Positions 7,990 through 15,818 of a stretch of 20,534 nucleotides of DNA are shown here, piece by piece. Position 1 is the first letter of the stretch; each line of letters begins with the position of its first letter. Below the pieces are notes generated by a model. It worked only from the letters and a program-made list of their open reading frames with translations, did not search any database and was not told the origin of the DNA. Both the position numbers and the translations under genes were made by a program. The stretch covers positions 1 to 20,534 of IMG/VR virus record IMGVR_UViG_3300042691_022575; one strand, written 5' to 3'. This DNA is from a virus.

Positions 7990-8905
7990 AGATATATATA
8001 CAACACAACAGATACACAGAGTACTAACAGGCGCAGGAATAGATATAGAGGCTGAATACGGCACTGACTATATTATCTTCTGCCCATACCATAATAATAA
8101 TCGAACACCTGCTGGCGAAGTATCTAAAGAGTCTGGATTATTCTTTTGTTTTGGTTGTCAAACTACAAAAAATTTAACAGAATTAATTATGCATATGACT
8201 GGTAGAACATATTTTGAGGCTATCAGATATATTAAGAGTAAAGAAATAGAAACTGATCTTGAAGCAGTAGTTAATAAAACTTTGTATGCTGCCCCTGATT
8301 TTGTACAATATGATGAATTATTAATTAAAAGACTAAACAAGCAGGCTCTGGATTCTCCAAGAGCTATGTCATATTTTGAAGGAAGAAGAATTACAAAAGA
8401 TTCTATTGCTAAGTTTGATCTTGGATATTCAGATAAACAAGATTCTGTAGTTATTCCTATGCAATCTCCAGATGGTATGACAATTGGATTTGTTGCAAGA
8501 ACAGTAGAAGGAAAAGAATTTAAAAATACACCAGGATTGCCTAAGAGCAAAATATTATTTAATCTACATAGAGTAAAATCATCAAAGGTTGTATATGTTG
8601 TAGAATCATCTTTTGATGCTATTAGATTAGATCAAGTAGGTTTCCCTGCAGTTGCTACACTGGGGGCTAATGTTTCATCAAGCCAGATGAAACTATTAGA
8701 AAAGTACTTCAATAATGTTGTACTAGTAGCAGATAATGATGAGGCTGGCTCAATTATGGCTGATCGCCTAACTGAGAAATTAGGATCATTAATAACAATA
8801 ATTAAATTAGATAAACAGTATAAAGATATTGGTGATATGAATGATGATGCTATTAAAAAACTTGAATACTCATTTGACAACTCAATCATTGCTATGCTAA
8901 AATAG
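7973..8905 (+). CDS. DnaG-type DNA primase (short form)
   Basis: 310 residues from ATG 7973; a TTG ten codons earlier is a weaker alternative. The N-terminal CHC2-like zinc finger has ligands C37, H40, C59 and C62 ('CPYHNNN', 'FFCFGC'). A TOPRIM core follows, with 'VVESSFDAI' (E211, D215; the usual glycine after Glu is Ser) and 'VADNDEAGS' (D254, D256), the metal-binding acidic residues of the primer-synthesis site. A C-terminal helicase-binding domain like that of bacterial DnaG is missing or reduced to a few dozen residues, so contact with the helicase must be made differently or through another protein. The gene overlaps the helicase gene by 17 bases. An extended -10 promoter for the following gene lies in its last codons. 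Confidence 0.92.
   Translation: MKTKTKDIYTTQQIHRVLTGAGIDIEAEYGTDYIIFCPYHNNNRTPAGEVSKESGLFFCFGCQTTKNLTELIMHMTGRTYFEAIRYIKSKEIETDLEAVVNKTLYAAPDFVQYDELLIKRLNKQALDSPRAMSYFEGRRITKDSIAKFDLGYSDKQDSVVIPMQSPDGMTIGFVARTVEGKEFKNTPGLPKSKILFNLHRVKSSKVVYVVESSFDAIRLDQVGFPAVATLGANVSSSQMKLLEKYFNNVVLVADNDEAGSIMADRLTEKLGSLITIIKLDKQYKDIGDMNDDAIKKLEYSFDNSIIAMLK
8874..8903 (+). promoter_or_regulatory. Extended -10 sigma70-type promoter for ssb-polymerase
   Basis: TTGACA (8874-8879, perfect -35), an 18-base spacer, and TAAAAT (8898-8903) with TGC directly in front, giving an extended -10. Transcription would start near 8910, just past the primase stop, leaving a short leader with AAGGAG (8922-8927) nine bases before ATG 8937. 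This is the best promoter candidate in the window and it opens one of the few true intergenic gaps. No operator-like palindrome was noticed around it. Confidence 0.6.
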
Positions 8906-8936
8906 AAAAAAACACTTATATAAGGAGAAAAAATAA

Positions 8937-9590
8937 ATGACTATTGTAAAGGGACTAAAAAATATTAACGCCCTAGTCGACAAACCAAAGTATGAAAGCA
9001 CAGGAACAAAAGTTCGTTGGGTAAAGCTGGCTGACGGACAAGCAGCAAAGATTCGTTTCGTAAACGAACTTGATTCAGATTCGGCAAACTATAACGAAGA
9101 TCGTGGTCTTGCTGTTGTAGTTTCAGAACATACAAATCCAAAAGACTATAAGCGTAAAGCTGCATGTACTCAAGAAACTGAAGGTCGTTGCTTTGGCTGC
9201 GAGATGGCACGTAAAGAGCCTAAGAGTGGTTGGAGAGCACGTCTTCGTTTTTATACAAATGTACTTATTGATGATGGAACTGAAGATCCATATATTGCTG
9301 TATGGTCGCAAGGTATTAGTAAGCAATCATCATTTAACACAATTCGTGAATATGCACTTGAAACAGGTAGCATTTCAAATTTGACTTGGAAGATTAAGCG
9401 TAATGGCATGAGTACAGAAACTAGCTATACACTTATTCCAGGTACACCAGATTCAGAACCATTCAAGTGGGATGGTAATGAATTTTTCAATCTAGAAAAG
9501 GTTGTTCGTGAAGTTCCATATCCAGAGCAAGAAGCGTTCTACTTTGGATTTGATACTCCATCAGTTACTTCAACAAACATTGACTGGTAA
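8937..9590 (+). CDS. Zinc-binding single-stranded DNA-binding protein (gp32-like)
   Basis: 217 residues, ATG 8937, strong ribosome-binding site and its own promoter candidate. Basic N-terminal segment, then an OB-fold-like body. A probable zinc site has H65, C77, C85 and C88 ('SEHTNP', 'AACTQETEGRCFGCEMA'), very close to the His64/Cys77/Cys87/Cys90 pattern of T4 gp32. Aromatic-rich strands ('RFYTNVLIDD', 'YIAVWSQG', 'LTWKIKRNG') would stack on bases. The C-terminus ends in '...NIDW', an acidic-aromatic tip that may play the partner-binding role of gp32/SSB tails. It should coat single strands at the fork and during RecA-mediated exchange. The polymerase gene follows after three bases. Assignment as SSB rests on the zinc pattern, length and replisome context. 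Confidence 0.75.
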   Translation: MTIVKGLKNINALVDKPKYESTGTKVRWVKLADGQAAKIRFVNELDSDSANYNEDRGLAVVVSEHTNPKDYKRKAACTQETEGRCFGCEMARKEPKSGWRARLRFYTNVLIDDGTEDPYIAVWSQGISKQSSFNTIREYALETGSISNLTWKIKRNGMSTETSYTLIPGTPDSEPFKWDGNEFFNLEKVVREVPYPEQEAFYFGFDTPSVTSTNIDW

Positions 9591-9593
9591 TTG

Positions 9594-12500
9594 ATGAATT
9601 ACGTTGGCTTACATGTCCATACACACTATTCATTAATGGATGGTGTTGCTACTCCAGAAGAATACGTGAACCGTGCAGTTGATCTTGGTATGCCTGCAAT
9701 TGCTATCACAGATCACGGTACTTTATCTGGGCATAGGGAACTGCACCGTATTGCAAAAGCAAAGGGCATTAAGCCAATACTTGGCATAGAAGGCTATATG
9801 ACAACCAGTATGGCTGATAAGAGAGCAAAGGCAGATCGTACAGATCCACTTGATCAAAATTATCATCATATAGTTCTTCTTGCCAAGAACCAACAAGGTT
9901 TAGAAAATCTTAATAAGATTAATGAAATTGCTTGGACTGAGGGTTTTTTTAGTAAGCCAAGATTTGATTTTGAAACACTCGCAAAATATAAAGAAGGAAT
10001 TATTGTAACTTCTGCCTGCCTTAGTGGTTGGATAGCAAAAGCGGTAGAACTAGATGAGTTAGCTACAGCAAAAAAGCATGTAGCATGGTTTAAAGAGCAA
10101 TTTGGCGATGATTACTATATTGAGGTAATGCCACATAATCCTGAAAAAGTAAATAAGGGATTAATTGATTTAGCAAAATCTATGGGTGTAAAAATTGTAG
10201 TTACTCCAGATTGCCATCATTCTGACACTAGTCAAAAAGAAATACAAGAGTTAATGCTTATTCTTAATACTCATGCCAAGTTACAAAAAGATGTAACATA
10301 TGATAAATCCAAGAAACACAAAGATATGATGGATAGATTAGACTATCTTTATGGTGCAGATCGTCAAATGTCTTTCCGTTCTTTTGATATTCATCTTCTT
10401 TCATATGAAGAAATGAAAGATGCTATGGCAAAACAAGGTATTAATAATGAAGAAATGTTTCAGTCTACTATTGATATCTATAACAAAATAGAAGAGTATG
10501 AGATTCACAATGGTCTTGATTTACTGCCTGCACAATATCGTAAGCCTGCAGAAGAATTAAAAAAGCTTGCGCTTGAAGGTTTAGCAGAGCGTGGTTTAGA
10601 TAAAAATCAAGAATATCTAGATCGTCTTGATGAAGAATTAAAAATTATTGGAGATAAAAAATTTGAACCATATTTTTTAGTTGTTCGTAACATGCTCAAC
10701 TGGGCAAAAAAGGAAGGAATTATGGTTGGTCCAGGTCGTGGATCATCAGCTGGTTCTTTGCTTTGCTATTCTATTGGAATTACAGATATTGATCCAATTA
10801 AGCACGGTTTATTATTTTTTCGTTTTATTAACCCTGAGCGCAACGACTTCCCTGATATTGACTCAGATATTCAAGATTCTCGTCGTGATGAAGTAAAAGA
10901 TTATCTTGTTAGACAATATAGACATGTTGCTTCTATTGCTACATTCTTAGAGTTTAAAGATAAGGGTGTTGTGCGAGATGTATCAAGAGCATTAAATATT
11001 CCACTTTCAGATGTTAATAAAGTTTTAAAGACCGTAGATACTTGGGATGATTTTTGTACATCAAAAAACTCTGCTTGGTTCCGTGAAAAGTATCCAGAGG
11101 TTGTTGCATATGGTGACCAATTACGTGGCAGAATTCGCGGTACTGGTATTCATGCTGCTGGTGTTGTAACAAGTAAAGAACCTATTTTTAAATATGCTCC
11201 AATGGAAACTCGCAATGTTACTGGAGCAGATGAGCGTATACCAGTTGTGGCGGTAGATATGGAAGAAGCCGAACGAATTGGACTTATTAAGATAGATGCC
11301 CTTGGTCTAAAAACTCTTAGTGTTCTTAAAGATACTCTTGATATTATTCAAGATAGATATGATAAAAAAATAGATCTTTTAGGAATAGACATGGATGATA
11401 AAAATGTTTATCAAATGTTGTCTGATGGGTATACAAAAGGTGTATTTCAGTGTGAAGCAACTCCATACACAAATTTACTAGTTAAAATGGGTGTTAAAAA
11501 TTTATCTGAGCTTGCTGCTTCTAATGCTTTAGTTCGTCCAGGAGCTATGAATACTATTGGTAAGGACTATATTCTTCGTAAGCATGGAAGACAAAATATT
11601 AATTATTTGCATCAAATATTAAAGCCATTCACTGAAGAAACATACGGATGTATTTTATATCAGGAACAAGTTATGCAGGCTTGCGTTGAACTTGGTGGTA
11701 TGACAATGGCAGAAGCAGATAAAGTTCGTAAGATTATTGGAAAGAAAAAAGATGCTAAAGAATTTGATGTTTTTAAGGATAGGTTTATTAAAGGTGCTTC
11801 TAAGTATATTGCTCCTAATGATGCTCTTGATTTATGGCATGACTTTGAAGCGCATGCGGGATATTCGTTCAACAAGTCTCATGCGGTTGCTTATTCTACG
11901 CTCTCGTATTGGACGGCATGGTTAAAGTATCACTATCCACTAGAATTTATGTTTGCATTATTAAAAAATGAAAAGGATAAAGATGCACGAACTGAATATC
12001 TTATTGAAGCGAAAAGAATGGGGATTAGCATTAAACTACCTCACATTAATGATTCGGATATTGATTTTAAAATTGAAGGTAAAGGTATTAGGTTCGGACT
12101 CTCGGCAATCAAATTTATCTCTGATAAGATTGCAGAACGATATATATCGGCACGACCTTTTAAGTCTTTTGCAGAGGTTGAAGAGTTCACATTTACTAAA
12201 GGAAATGGTGTAAACTCACGAGCACTACAAGCAATGAATTCTATTGGAGCTATTACATTTCCAGACAACCCAGCCAATCCAGAGAAGGTTAAGGAAAACT
12301 TATACGAGTACCTTAACCTTCCTGAATTTAATATGCCAATACCACAACATTATTATGCATATATAAATGATATTGAAGAATATGAAGAAAAGGGCGCATT
12401 CATTTTGATGGGTATGGTAAAATCAATTAAGAGATCAAAAGGATGGTCAAGGGTAGAGTTGTTAGATAAAACAGGTAGTGTTGGAATATTTGATGAAGAA

Positions 12501-12872
12501 AATACAACAATAGAGTCTGGTCGTTCATATATTATTCTTGCTTGTGATAATAGGATTGTATCTGCTGTTCCTGTAGATGAAATTAAAGAGTCTAAAGATG
12601 CTCTTGTAAAGTTTTTAAATTATAAGATGTTGCCATATAAAGATGATGAAATGTTTGTTGTTTCATTTAAACCACGAGTTACTAAGGCTGGCAAGAAAAT
12701 GGCATCACTAACATTAGCAGATGCAGGTAGAGATTTACATGCAGTTACAGTATTTCCAACATCATTTGCTAAAGCATATATGAATGTTGAACCAGGAAAT
12801 GTTTATAAGTTTGAGTTTGGTAAAACAAAAGATGGAACAGTAATAATGGAGGATGTAAAAAATGTTGGATGA
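9594..12872 (+). CDS. dnaE: DNA polymerase III alpha subunit (DnaE-type) with PHP domain
   Basis: 1092 residues from ATG 9594 (TTG 9591 is an alternative one codon earlier). The PHP domain (about 1-290) keeps what look like all nine metal ligands: H7, H9, D40, H41, E66, H91, C142, D206, H208. This predicts an active built-in 3'-5' proofreading exonuclease. The polymerase palm has 'GPGRGSSAGSLL' (379-390), 'PDIDSD' (D421, D423) and 'IKIDALGLKTL' (D568) as catalytic aspartates. Thumb/fingers include 'GCILYQEQVMQ' and 'AGYSFNKSHAVAYS'. Then come a helix-hairpin-helix region and two OB-like segments at the C-terminus ('FILMGMVKSIKR', 'ASLTLADAGRD'). I see no clear QxxLF-type clamp-binding motif in the expected place. 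This should be the phage replicase. Bases 11850-12230 use codons unlike the rest of the gene. Confidence 0.95.
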   Translation: MNYVGLHVHTHYSLMDGVATPEEYVNRAVDLGMPAIAITDHGTLSGHRELHRIAKAKGIKPILGIEGYMTTSMADKRAKADRTDPLDQNYHHIVLLAKNQQGLENLNKINEIAWTEGFFSKPRFDFETLAKYKEGIIVTSACLSGWIAKAVELDELATAKKHVAWFKEQFGDDYYIEVMPHNPEKVNKGLIDLAKSMGVKIVVTPDCHHSDTSQKEIQELMLILNTHAKLQKDVTYDKSKKHKDMMDRLDYLYGADRQMSFRSFDIHLLSYEEMKDAMAKQGINNEEMFQSTIDIYNKIEEYEIHNGLDLLPAQYRKPAEELKKLALEGLAERGLDKNQEYLDRLDEELKIIGDKKFEPYFLVVRNMLNWAKKEGIMVGPGRGSSAGSLLCYSIGITDIDPIKHGLLFFRFINPERNDFPDIDSDIQDSRRDEVKDYLVRQYRHVASIATFLEFKDKGVVRDVSRALNIPLSDVNKVLKTVDTWDDFCTSKNSAWFREKYPEVVAYGDQLRGRIRGTGIHAAGVVTSKEPIFKYAPMETRNVTGADERIPVVAVDMEEAERIGLIKIDALGLKTLSVLKDTLDIIQDRYDKKIDLLGIDMDDKNVYQMLSDGYTKGVFQCEATPYTNLLVKMGVKNLSELAASNALVRPGAMNTIGKDYILRKHGRQNINYLHQILKPFTEETYGCILYQEQVMQACVELGGMTMAEADKVRKIIGKKKDAKEFDVFKDRFIKGASKYIAPNDALDLWHDFEAHAGYSFNKSHAVAYSTLSYWTAWLKYHYPLEFMFALLKNEKDKDARTEYLIEAKRMGISIKLPHINDSDIDFKIEGKGIRFGLSAIKFISDKIAERYISARPFKSFAEVEEFTFTKGNGVNSRALQAMNSIGAITFPDNPANPEKVKENLYEYLNLPEFNMPIPQHYYAYINDIEEYEEKGAFILMGMVKSIKRSKGWSRVELLDKTGSVGIFDEENTTIESGRSYIILACDNRIVSAVPVDEIKESKDALVKFLNYKMLPYKDDEMFVVSFKPRVTKAGKKMASLTLADAGRDLHAVTVFPTSFAKAYMNVEPGNVYKFEFGKTKDGTVIMEDVKNVG

Positions 12873-13185
12873 ATTAGCAGAAGAGTTACATAAAACTGCA
12901 GTTAGTAAGGGATTTTGGCGAGATGAAGTAATGTGTGGAGATATTTTTCTTGCTAAACAATGTATGATGATTGTTTCAGAAGTATCTGAGCTTATGGAAG
13001 CAATTCGTAAAGATAAAGGCGAACAAGAAATTGTAATGGAAACAGCAGATATTCTTATTCGTACCCTTGATTTATATGCTGGATTAGTTGAAACTGGATA
13101 TACTACTATATCTCTTGATTATGCCTTACAGGAAAAAGCAAATATTAATAAAGATCGTCCAGAAAAGCATGGGGTAAGATTCTAA
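12862..13185 (+). CDS. MazG-like nucleotide pyrophosphohydrolase
   Basis: 107 residues, ATG 12862 with GGAGG nine bases upstream, overlapping the polymerase gene by 11 bases. The all-alpha NTP-PPase signature is present: 'EVSELMEAI' gives E40-x2-E43, and 'ETADILIRTLDLY' gives E60-x2-D63, the magnesium-binding ExxE...ExxD pattern. Such enzymes hydrolyse dNTPs or modified or alarmone nucleotides to the monophosphate. Beside a polymerase it could clean the nucleotide pool or blunt a host stringent response. The precise substrate cannot be read from the sequence. The TAATG junction couples it to recA. Confidence 0.8.
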   Translation: MLDELAEELHKTAVSKGFWRDEVMCGDIFLAKQCMMIVSEVSELMEAIRKDKGEQEIVMETADILIRTLDLYAGLVETGYTTISLDYALQEKANINKDRPEKHGVRF

Positions 13186-14201
13186 TGACAGTAACTATTG
13201 AAGATGTGTTATCTCAACTAGATCCAAAATTACGTAAGGCAATAATGTCTGGAGATTCTGTTCCAGATACAGAATATGCAGTAACACCAAGTTTTGGATT
13301 GAACCGTGCACTAAATGGTGGCTTGCCTTATGGTCGTCAAGTACTTATCTGGGGATCTAAATCATCTGCAAAATCATCTCTATGCCTTCAAATGATTGGT
13401 CTAGCACAAAAAGAAGGAAAAATTTGTGCTTGGATTGATGCTGAAATGTCATACGATAAAAAATGGGCAGAAGAAATGGGAGTTGATACATCTAAGTTAA
13501 TTGTATCTAAAGCTCGTACTATTAATGAAATGGTAGATGTAGGTGTACAATTAATGGAGGCAGGAGTTGATATGATTGTAGTTGATTCAATTACTTCACT
13601 TCTTCCTGCTATATATTTTGAGAAGGACTCTGATGAACTTAAACAGCTTGAAAACACAAAGCAAATTGGAGCTGAATCTAGAGACTTTAGCAACGCATGG
13701 AAAATGCTTAATTATGCTAATAATAAAATTAAGCCTACTCTCCTTGTCCTTATTAGTCAGTCTCGCAATAACATTAGTGCTATGTATACTAGCCAGCAGC
13801 CTACTGGTGGTCAAGCTACTAAGTTTTATTCCTCTACAGTTATTAAATTATTTTCGTCAGAATCAGATAACCAAGCAATTAAAGGTAAAATAAATGTTGG
13901 TGACAAACTTATTGAAGAAAAAATTGGTAGAAAAGTTCGTTGGGAACTTCAATTCTCTAAAACTTCTCCAGCCTTTCAGTCTGGCGAGTATGATTTTTAT
14001 TTTAGAGGAGATAACCTTGGTATTGACGGCGTTGGCGATCTTGTTGATACAGCAGAACTAGCTGGATTAATAGCAAGAACTGGAGCATGGTATCAACTAG
14101 AAGATGGGACTAAGGTGCAAGGTAGAGATGGACTTATTAGTAGAGTAAGAGAGGATTTGGATTTGCAACAAATGCTAAAGACCAAGTTATCAAATGGCTG
14201 A
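13185..14201 (+). CDS. RecA/UvsX-family recombinase
   Basis: 338 residues. RecA core with Walker A 'GSKSSAKSS' (57-65), in which the usual second glycine is alanine; 'AWIDAEMSYD' with catalytic Glu87 equivalent to E96 of E. coli RecA; Walker B 'DMIVVDSIT' (129-137); and loop L2 'QPTGGQATKFYSS' (205-217), which lines up with the TTTGGNALKFYAS region of RecA. The N-terminal polymerisation domain and the C-terminal domain are short, as in phage recombinases. It should form filaments on single strands, displace the SSB and drive strand exchange for repair and recombination-dependent replication. Starts at the ATG of a TAATG overlap and ends inside the next gene. Confidence 0.92.
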   Translation: MTVTIEDVLSQLDPKLRKAIMSGDSVPDTEYAVTPSFGLNRALNGGLPYGRQVLIWGSKSSAKSSLCLQMIGLAQKEGKICAWIDAEMSYDKKWAEEMGVDTSKLIVSKARTINEMVDVGVQLMEAGVDMIVVDSITSLLPAIYFEKDSDELKQLENTKQIGAESRDFSNAWKMLNYANNKIKPTLLVLISQSRNNISAMYTSQQPTGGQATKFYSSTVIKLFSSESDNQAIKGKINVGDKLIEEKIGRKVRWELQFSKTSPAFQSGEYDFYFRGDNLGIDGVGDLVDTAELAGLIARTGAWYQLEDGTKVQGRDGLISRVREDLDLQQMLKTKLSNG

Positions 14202-14394
14202 TAATAAATTTTCAATATACCCTGGAAAATTTCCATGTCATACATGTAAAGAAGAAGTAAAATCATTAAGGCTATGGAGAGATACTTTAGAATTAAGTTG
14301 GATGTGTAGTAAAAAACATTTGACTAAAGTTAGTATAAAGAAAACGAAAAAGGATTATGAGCGAGAAAAGCGAGAGCAAGAGGATAGGAGCTAA
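14194..14394 (+). CDS. Small Cys/His zinc-binding protein
   Basis: 66 residues, ATG 14194, eight-base overlap with recA. A C-x2-C pair ('PCHTCKEE') and a later C-x4-H ('MCSKKHLT') can form one zinc site, with conserved-looking aromatic residues between. The C-terminus is a lysine/glutamate-rich helix. The first residues ('NKFSIYPGKFPCHTC') resemble small hypothetical proteins that I recall from actinobacterial phages. Position next to recA suggests a recombination or nucleic-acid-binding accessory; there is no direct evidence for this. It overlaps the following gene by 38 bases. Confidence 0.65.
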   Translation: MADNKFSIYPGKFPCHTCKEEVKSLRLWRDTLELSWMCSKKHLTKVSIKKTKKDYEREKREQEDRS

Positions 14395-14680
14395 GCAGCA
14401 TAAAAACTCTGGTAGAAATACCAAAAAGGGTGATGCTACTTGGAGAGATTTTGTTATAGATTTTAAAGAATCTTCAAAATCTTTTACTATTAATCAGGAT
14501 GTCTGGGCAAAAGCTGTTACAGATTCTATAAAATCTGGAACTGATAAATCGCCAGCTATTGTTGTCATTTTAGGTGAGGGCAATAAAAAAATAAGATTAG
14601 CAATTATTGAGTTTGATTTATTAGATCAATTAACGTGGGAGGATAAAAGTGAAAGAAAACGATCAGGTTGGGACGACTAA
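14357..14680 (+). CDS. Putative PD-(D/E)XK nuclease, Holliday-junction-resolvase-like
   Basis: 107 residues, ATG 14357 with AAAGG upstream. 'KNSGRNTKKGDATWRDF' followed by 'VIDFKESSKSFTIN' fits the small resolvase/endonuclease layout: D26 as the first acidic ligand, then D35-x-K37 as the (D/E)xK pair on the next strand, then 'PAIVVILGEG' as the third core strand. The N-terminal basic stretch with 'SGR' is also usual in this group. If correct, it would cut branched DNA made by RecA. The catalytic glutamate expected in the N-terminal helix is uncertain (E3 or E6), and the protein is short, so the call is a motif-based inference. It could also be a non-cutting relative. Confidence 0.55.
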   Translation: MSEKSESKRIGAKQHKNSGRNTKKGDATWRDFVIDFKESSKSFTINQDVWAKAVTDSIKSGTDKSPAIVVILGEGNKKIRLAIIEFDLLDQLTWEDKSERKRSGWDD

Positions 14681-14972
14681 AACAACTCTTGAAATGGTCA
14701 ATGGGTTGTCTGAAATAGCAGAGTTTATGAATGATGAAGAGCTAACGGTTGCTCTTACTATGATTGCTAAACTTATTATTAAGCCAGATATTCCACCACA
14801 AGTTGCTAGTTTAGAAATTGTAAGATTGCAAGCAATTGCAGCAAAAATGTCATTTAAAGCCACTTGGATGACAAATGTTGATAAGTCTGACAGGGGCAAA
14901 AAAAATATTTATTATACAGCAGCAGAAGCAATCAATGATCTTGTTTCAGCACTGAAGTATATAATGCGATAA
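14649..14972 (+). CDS. Helical protein of unknown function
   Basis: 107 residues from GTG 14649, preceded by GGGAGGA (14637-14643) five bases upstream, and overlapping the resolvase-like gene by 32 bases. Several amphipathic helices ('LSEIAEFMNDEELTVALTMI', 'IVRLQAIAAKMSFKATWM') and a basic 'DKSDRGKKNIYYTAAEAIN' segment are visible. There is no catalytic motif and no cysteine. I recall similar small proteins in actinobacterial phages near the recombination genes without known role. About 30 bases of AT-rich DNA separate it from the next gene. Confidence 0.6.
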   Translation: MKENDQVGTTKTTLEMVNGLSEIAEFMNDEELTVALTMIAKLIIKPDIPPQVASLEIVRLQAIAAKMSFKATWMTNVDKSDRGKKNIYYTAAEAINDLVSALKYIMR

Positions 14973-15002
14973 CTGATATAATAGATAAACAAACAAAGGT
15001 AT

Positions 15003-15818
15003 ATGATGACAAAAAACTTGATTAAACAAATAATGCTGAAACCAGAAGACAAAAAAACATTTTTGAATACAGATGCTCTTATAGAAAAGATTAACTCTGG
15101 ATATATTGCTAATAGGCTTCCAAAACATACACAAAAGAAAACATTTGCTCCATCTACTCTTGTATGGGGATATGGAGAATGTCCAAGATATTGGTATTTA
15201 GCTTTTGAAGGAAATGTTTTTGAAACTAATGATACTCCATACGGTGTAGCAAATATGACTTCTGGAACAATGTCACACGACAGAATACAAAAAGCGATGC
15301 TGGATTCTGGAGTAGCTATTCCATATACAAATGATGATGGAAGTCCAACAACAGAGTTTAAAGTGACATTAAATGATCCACCAATTTTTGGATGGGGCGA
15401 TGCTATGCTTAATTGGGAAAACGAAGAAATTGTTGGAGAAATTAAGACAATGCAAAGTGATGCATTTGAATATTATAAAACTAATAATAAACCAAAAATT
15501 GCTCACCTTATGCAACTATTAATATATATGAAAATATTAAAAAAGTCAAAGGGCGTTTTAATTTATGAAAATAAAAATAGCCATGACCTATTATTATTTC
15601 CAGTAGAAGTTAATAGTACATATATAAAGTGGATTGATGAAACATTTGACTGGATGCGTACTGTAAGAGATGCATGGAAAAATAAAACTTTACCACAAAA
15701 AAACTATAGATCAAACTCTAAAATATGTAAAGGTTGTCCAGTAAAAGCTGCATGTACAGCAGCTGAACCAGGGGTGGTAAAGATAAAATCTCTGGAGGCA
15801 TTGAGTGAAGCAGTGTGA
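15003..15818 (+). CDS. Cas4/RecB-type Fe-S exonuclease (PD-(D/E)XK)
   Basis: 271 residues, ATG 15003 (second in-frame ATG at 15006), AAAGG upstream. All signature elements are visible in order: a first cysteine C60 ('GECPRYWYL'), H92 in 'GTMSHDRIQ', D133 in 'FGWGDAML', E146-x-K148 in 'IVGEIKTM', the 'QLLIY' motif (171-175), and the C-terminal triad C242, C245, C251 ('ICKGCPVKAAC'). C60 plus the triad should hold a 4Fe-4S cluster as in Cas4 and AddB-type nucleases. It probably degrades or trims DNA ends to give single strands for RecA. No cas1/cas2 or CRISPR array lies nearby, so a replication/recombination role is preferred over CRISPR adaptation. Confidence 0.88.
   Translation: MMTKNLIKQIMLKPEDKKTFLNTDALIEKINSGYIANRLPKHTQKKTFAPSTLVWGYGECPRYWYLAFEGNVFETNDTPYGVANMTSGTMSHDRIQKAMLDSGVAIPYTNDDGSPTTEFKVTLNDPPIFGWGDAMLNWENEEIVGEIKTMQSDAFEYYKTNNKPKIAHLMQLLIYMKILKKSKGVLIYENKNSHDLLLFPVEVNSTYIKWIDETFDWMRTVRDAWKNKTLPQKNYRSNSKICKGCPVKAACTAAEPGVVKIKSLEALSEAV

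Noticed and set aside
8158-8550. 130-codon open frame on the minus strand inside the primase gene
   Set aside because: It is fully covered by a well-supported + strand gene, has no recognisable motif, and such antisense frames recur throughout because of AT-rich codon structure.
9943-9950. GGGTTTTTTT run as a programmed frameshift site in the polymerase gene
   Set aside because: The polymerase frame is continuous and conserved on both sides, and no alternative product or stimulatory structure is evident.
13388-13693. 101-codon minus-strand frame inside recA
   Set aside because: Shadow of the recA codons; Ser/Ile-rich composition and no ribosome-binding context.
14954-14982. Promoter suggested by TATAAT at 14960-14965 and 14977-14982
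   Set aside because: No acceptable -35 element at 16-18 bases upstream of either; TATAAT-like strings are frequent by chance in this AT-rich DNA.
15003-15818. CRISPR adaptation system suggested by the Cas4-like nuclease
   Set aside because: No Cas1, Cas2 or effector gene and no repeat-spacer array is present; neighbours are recombination genes, so a replication role fits better.
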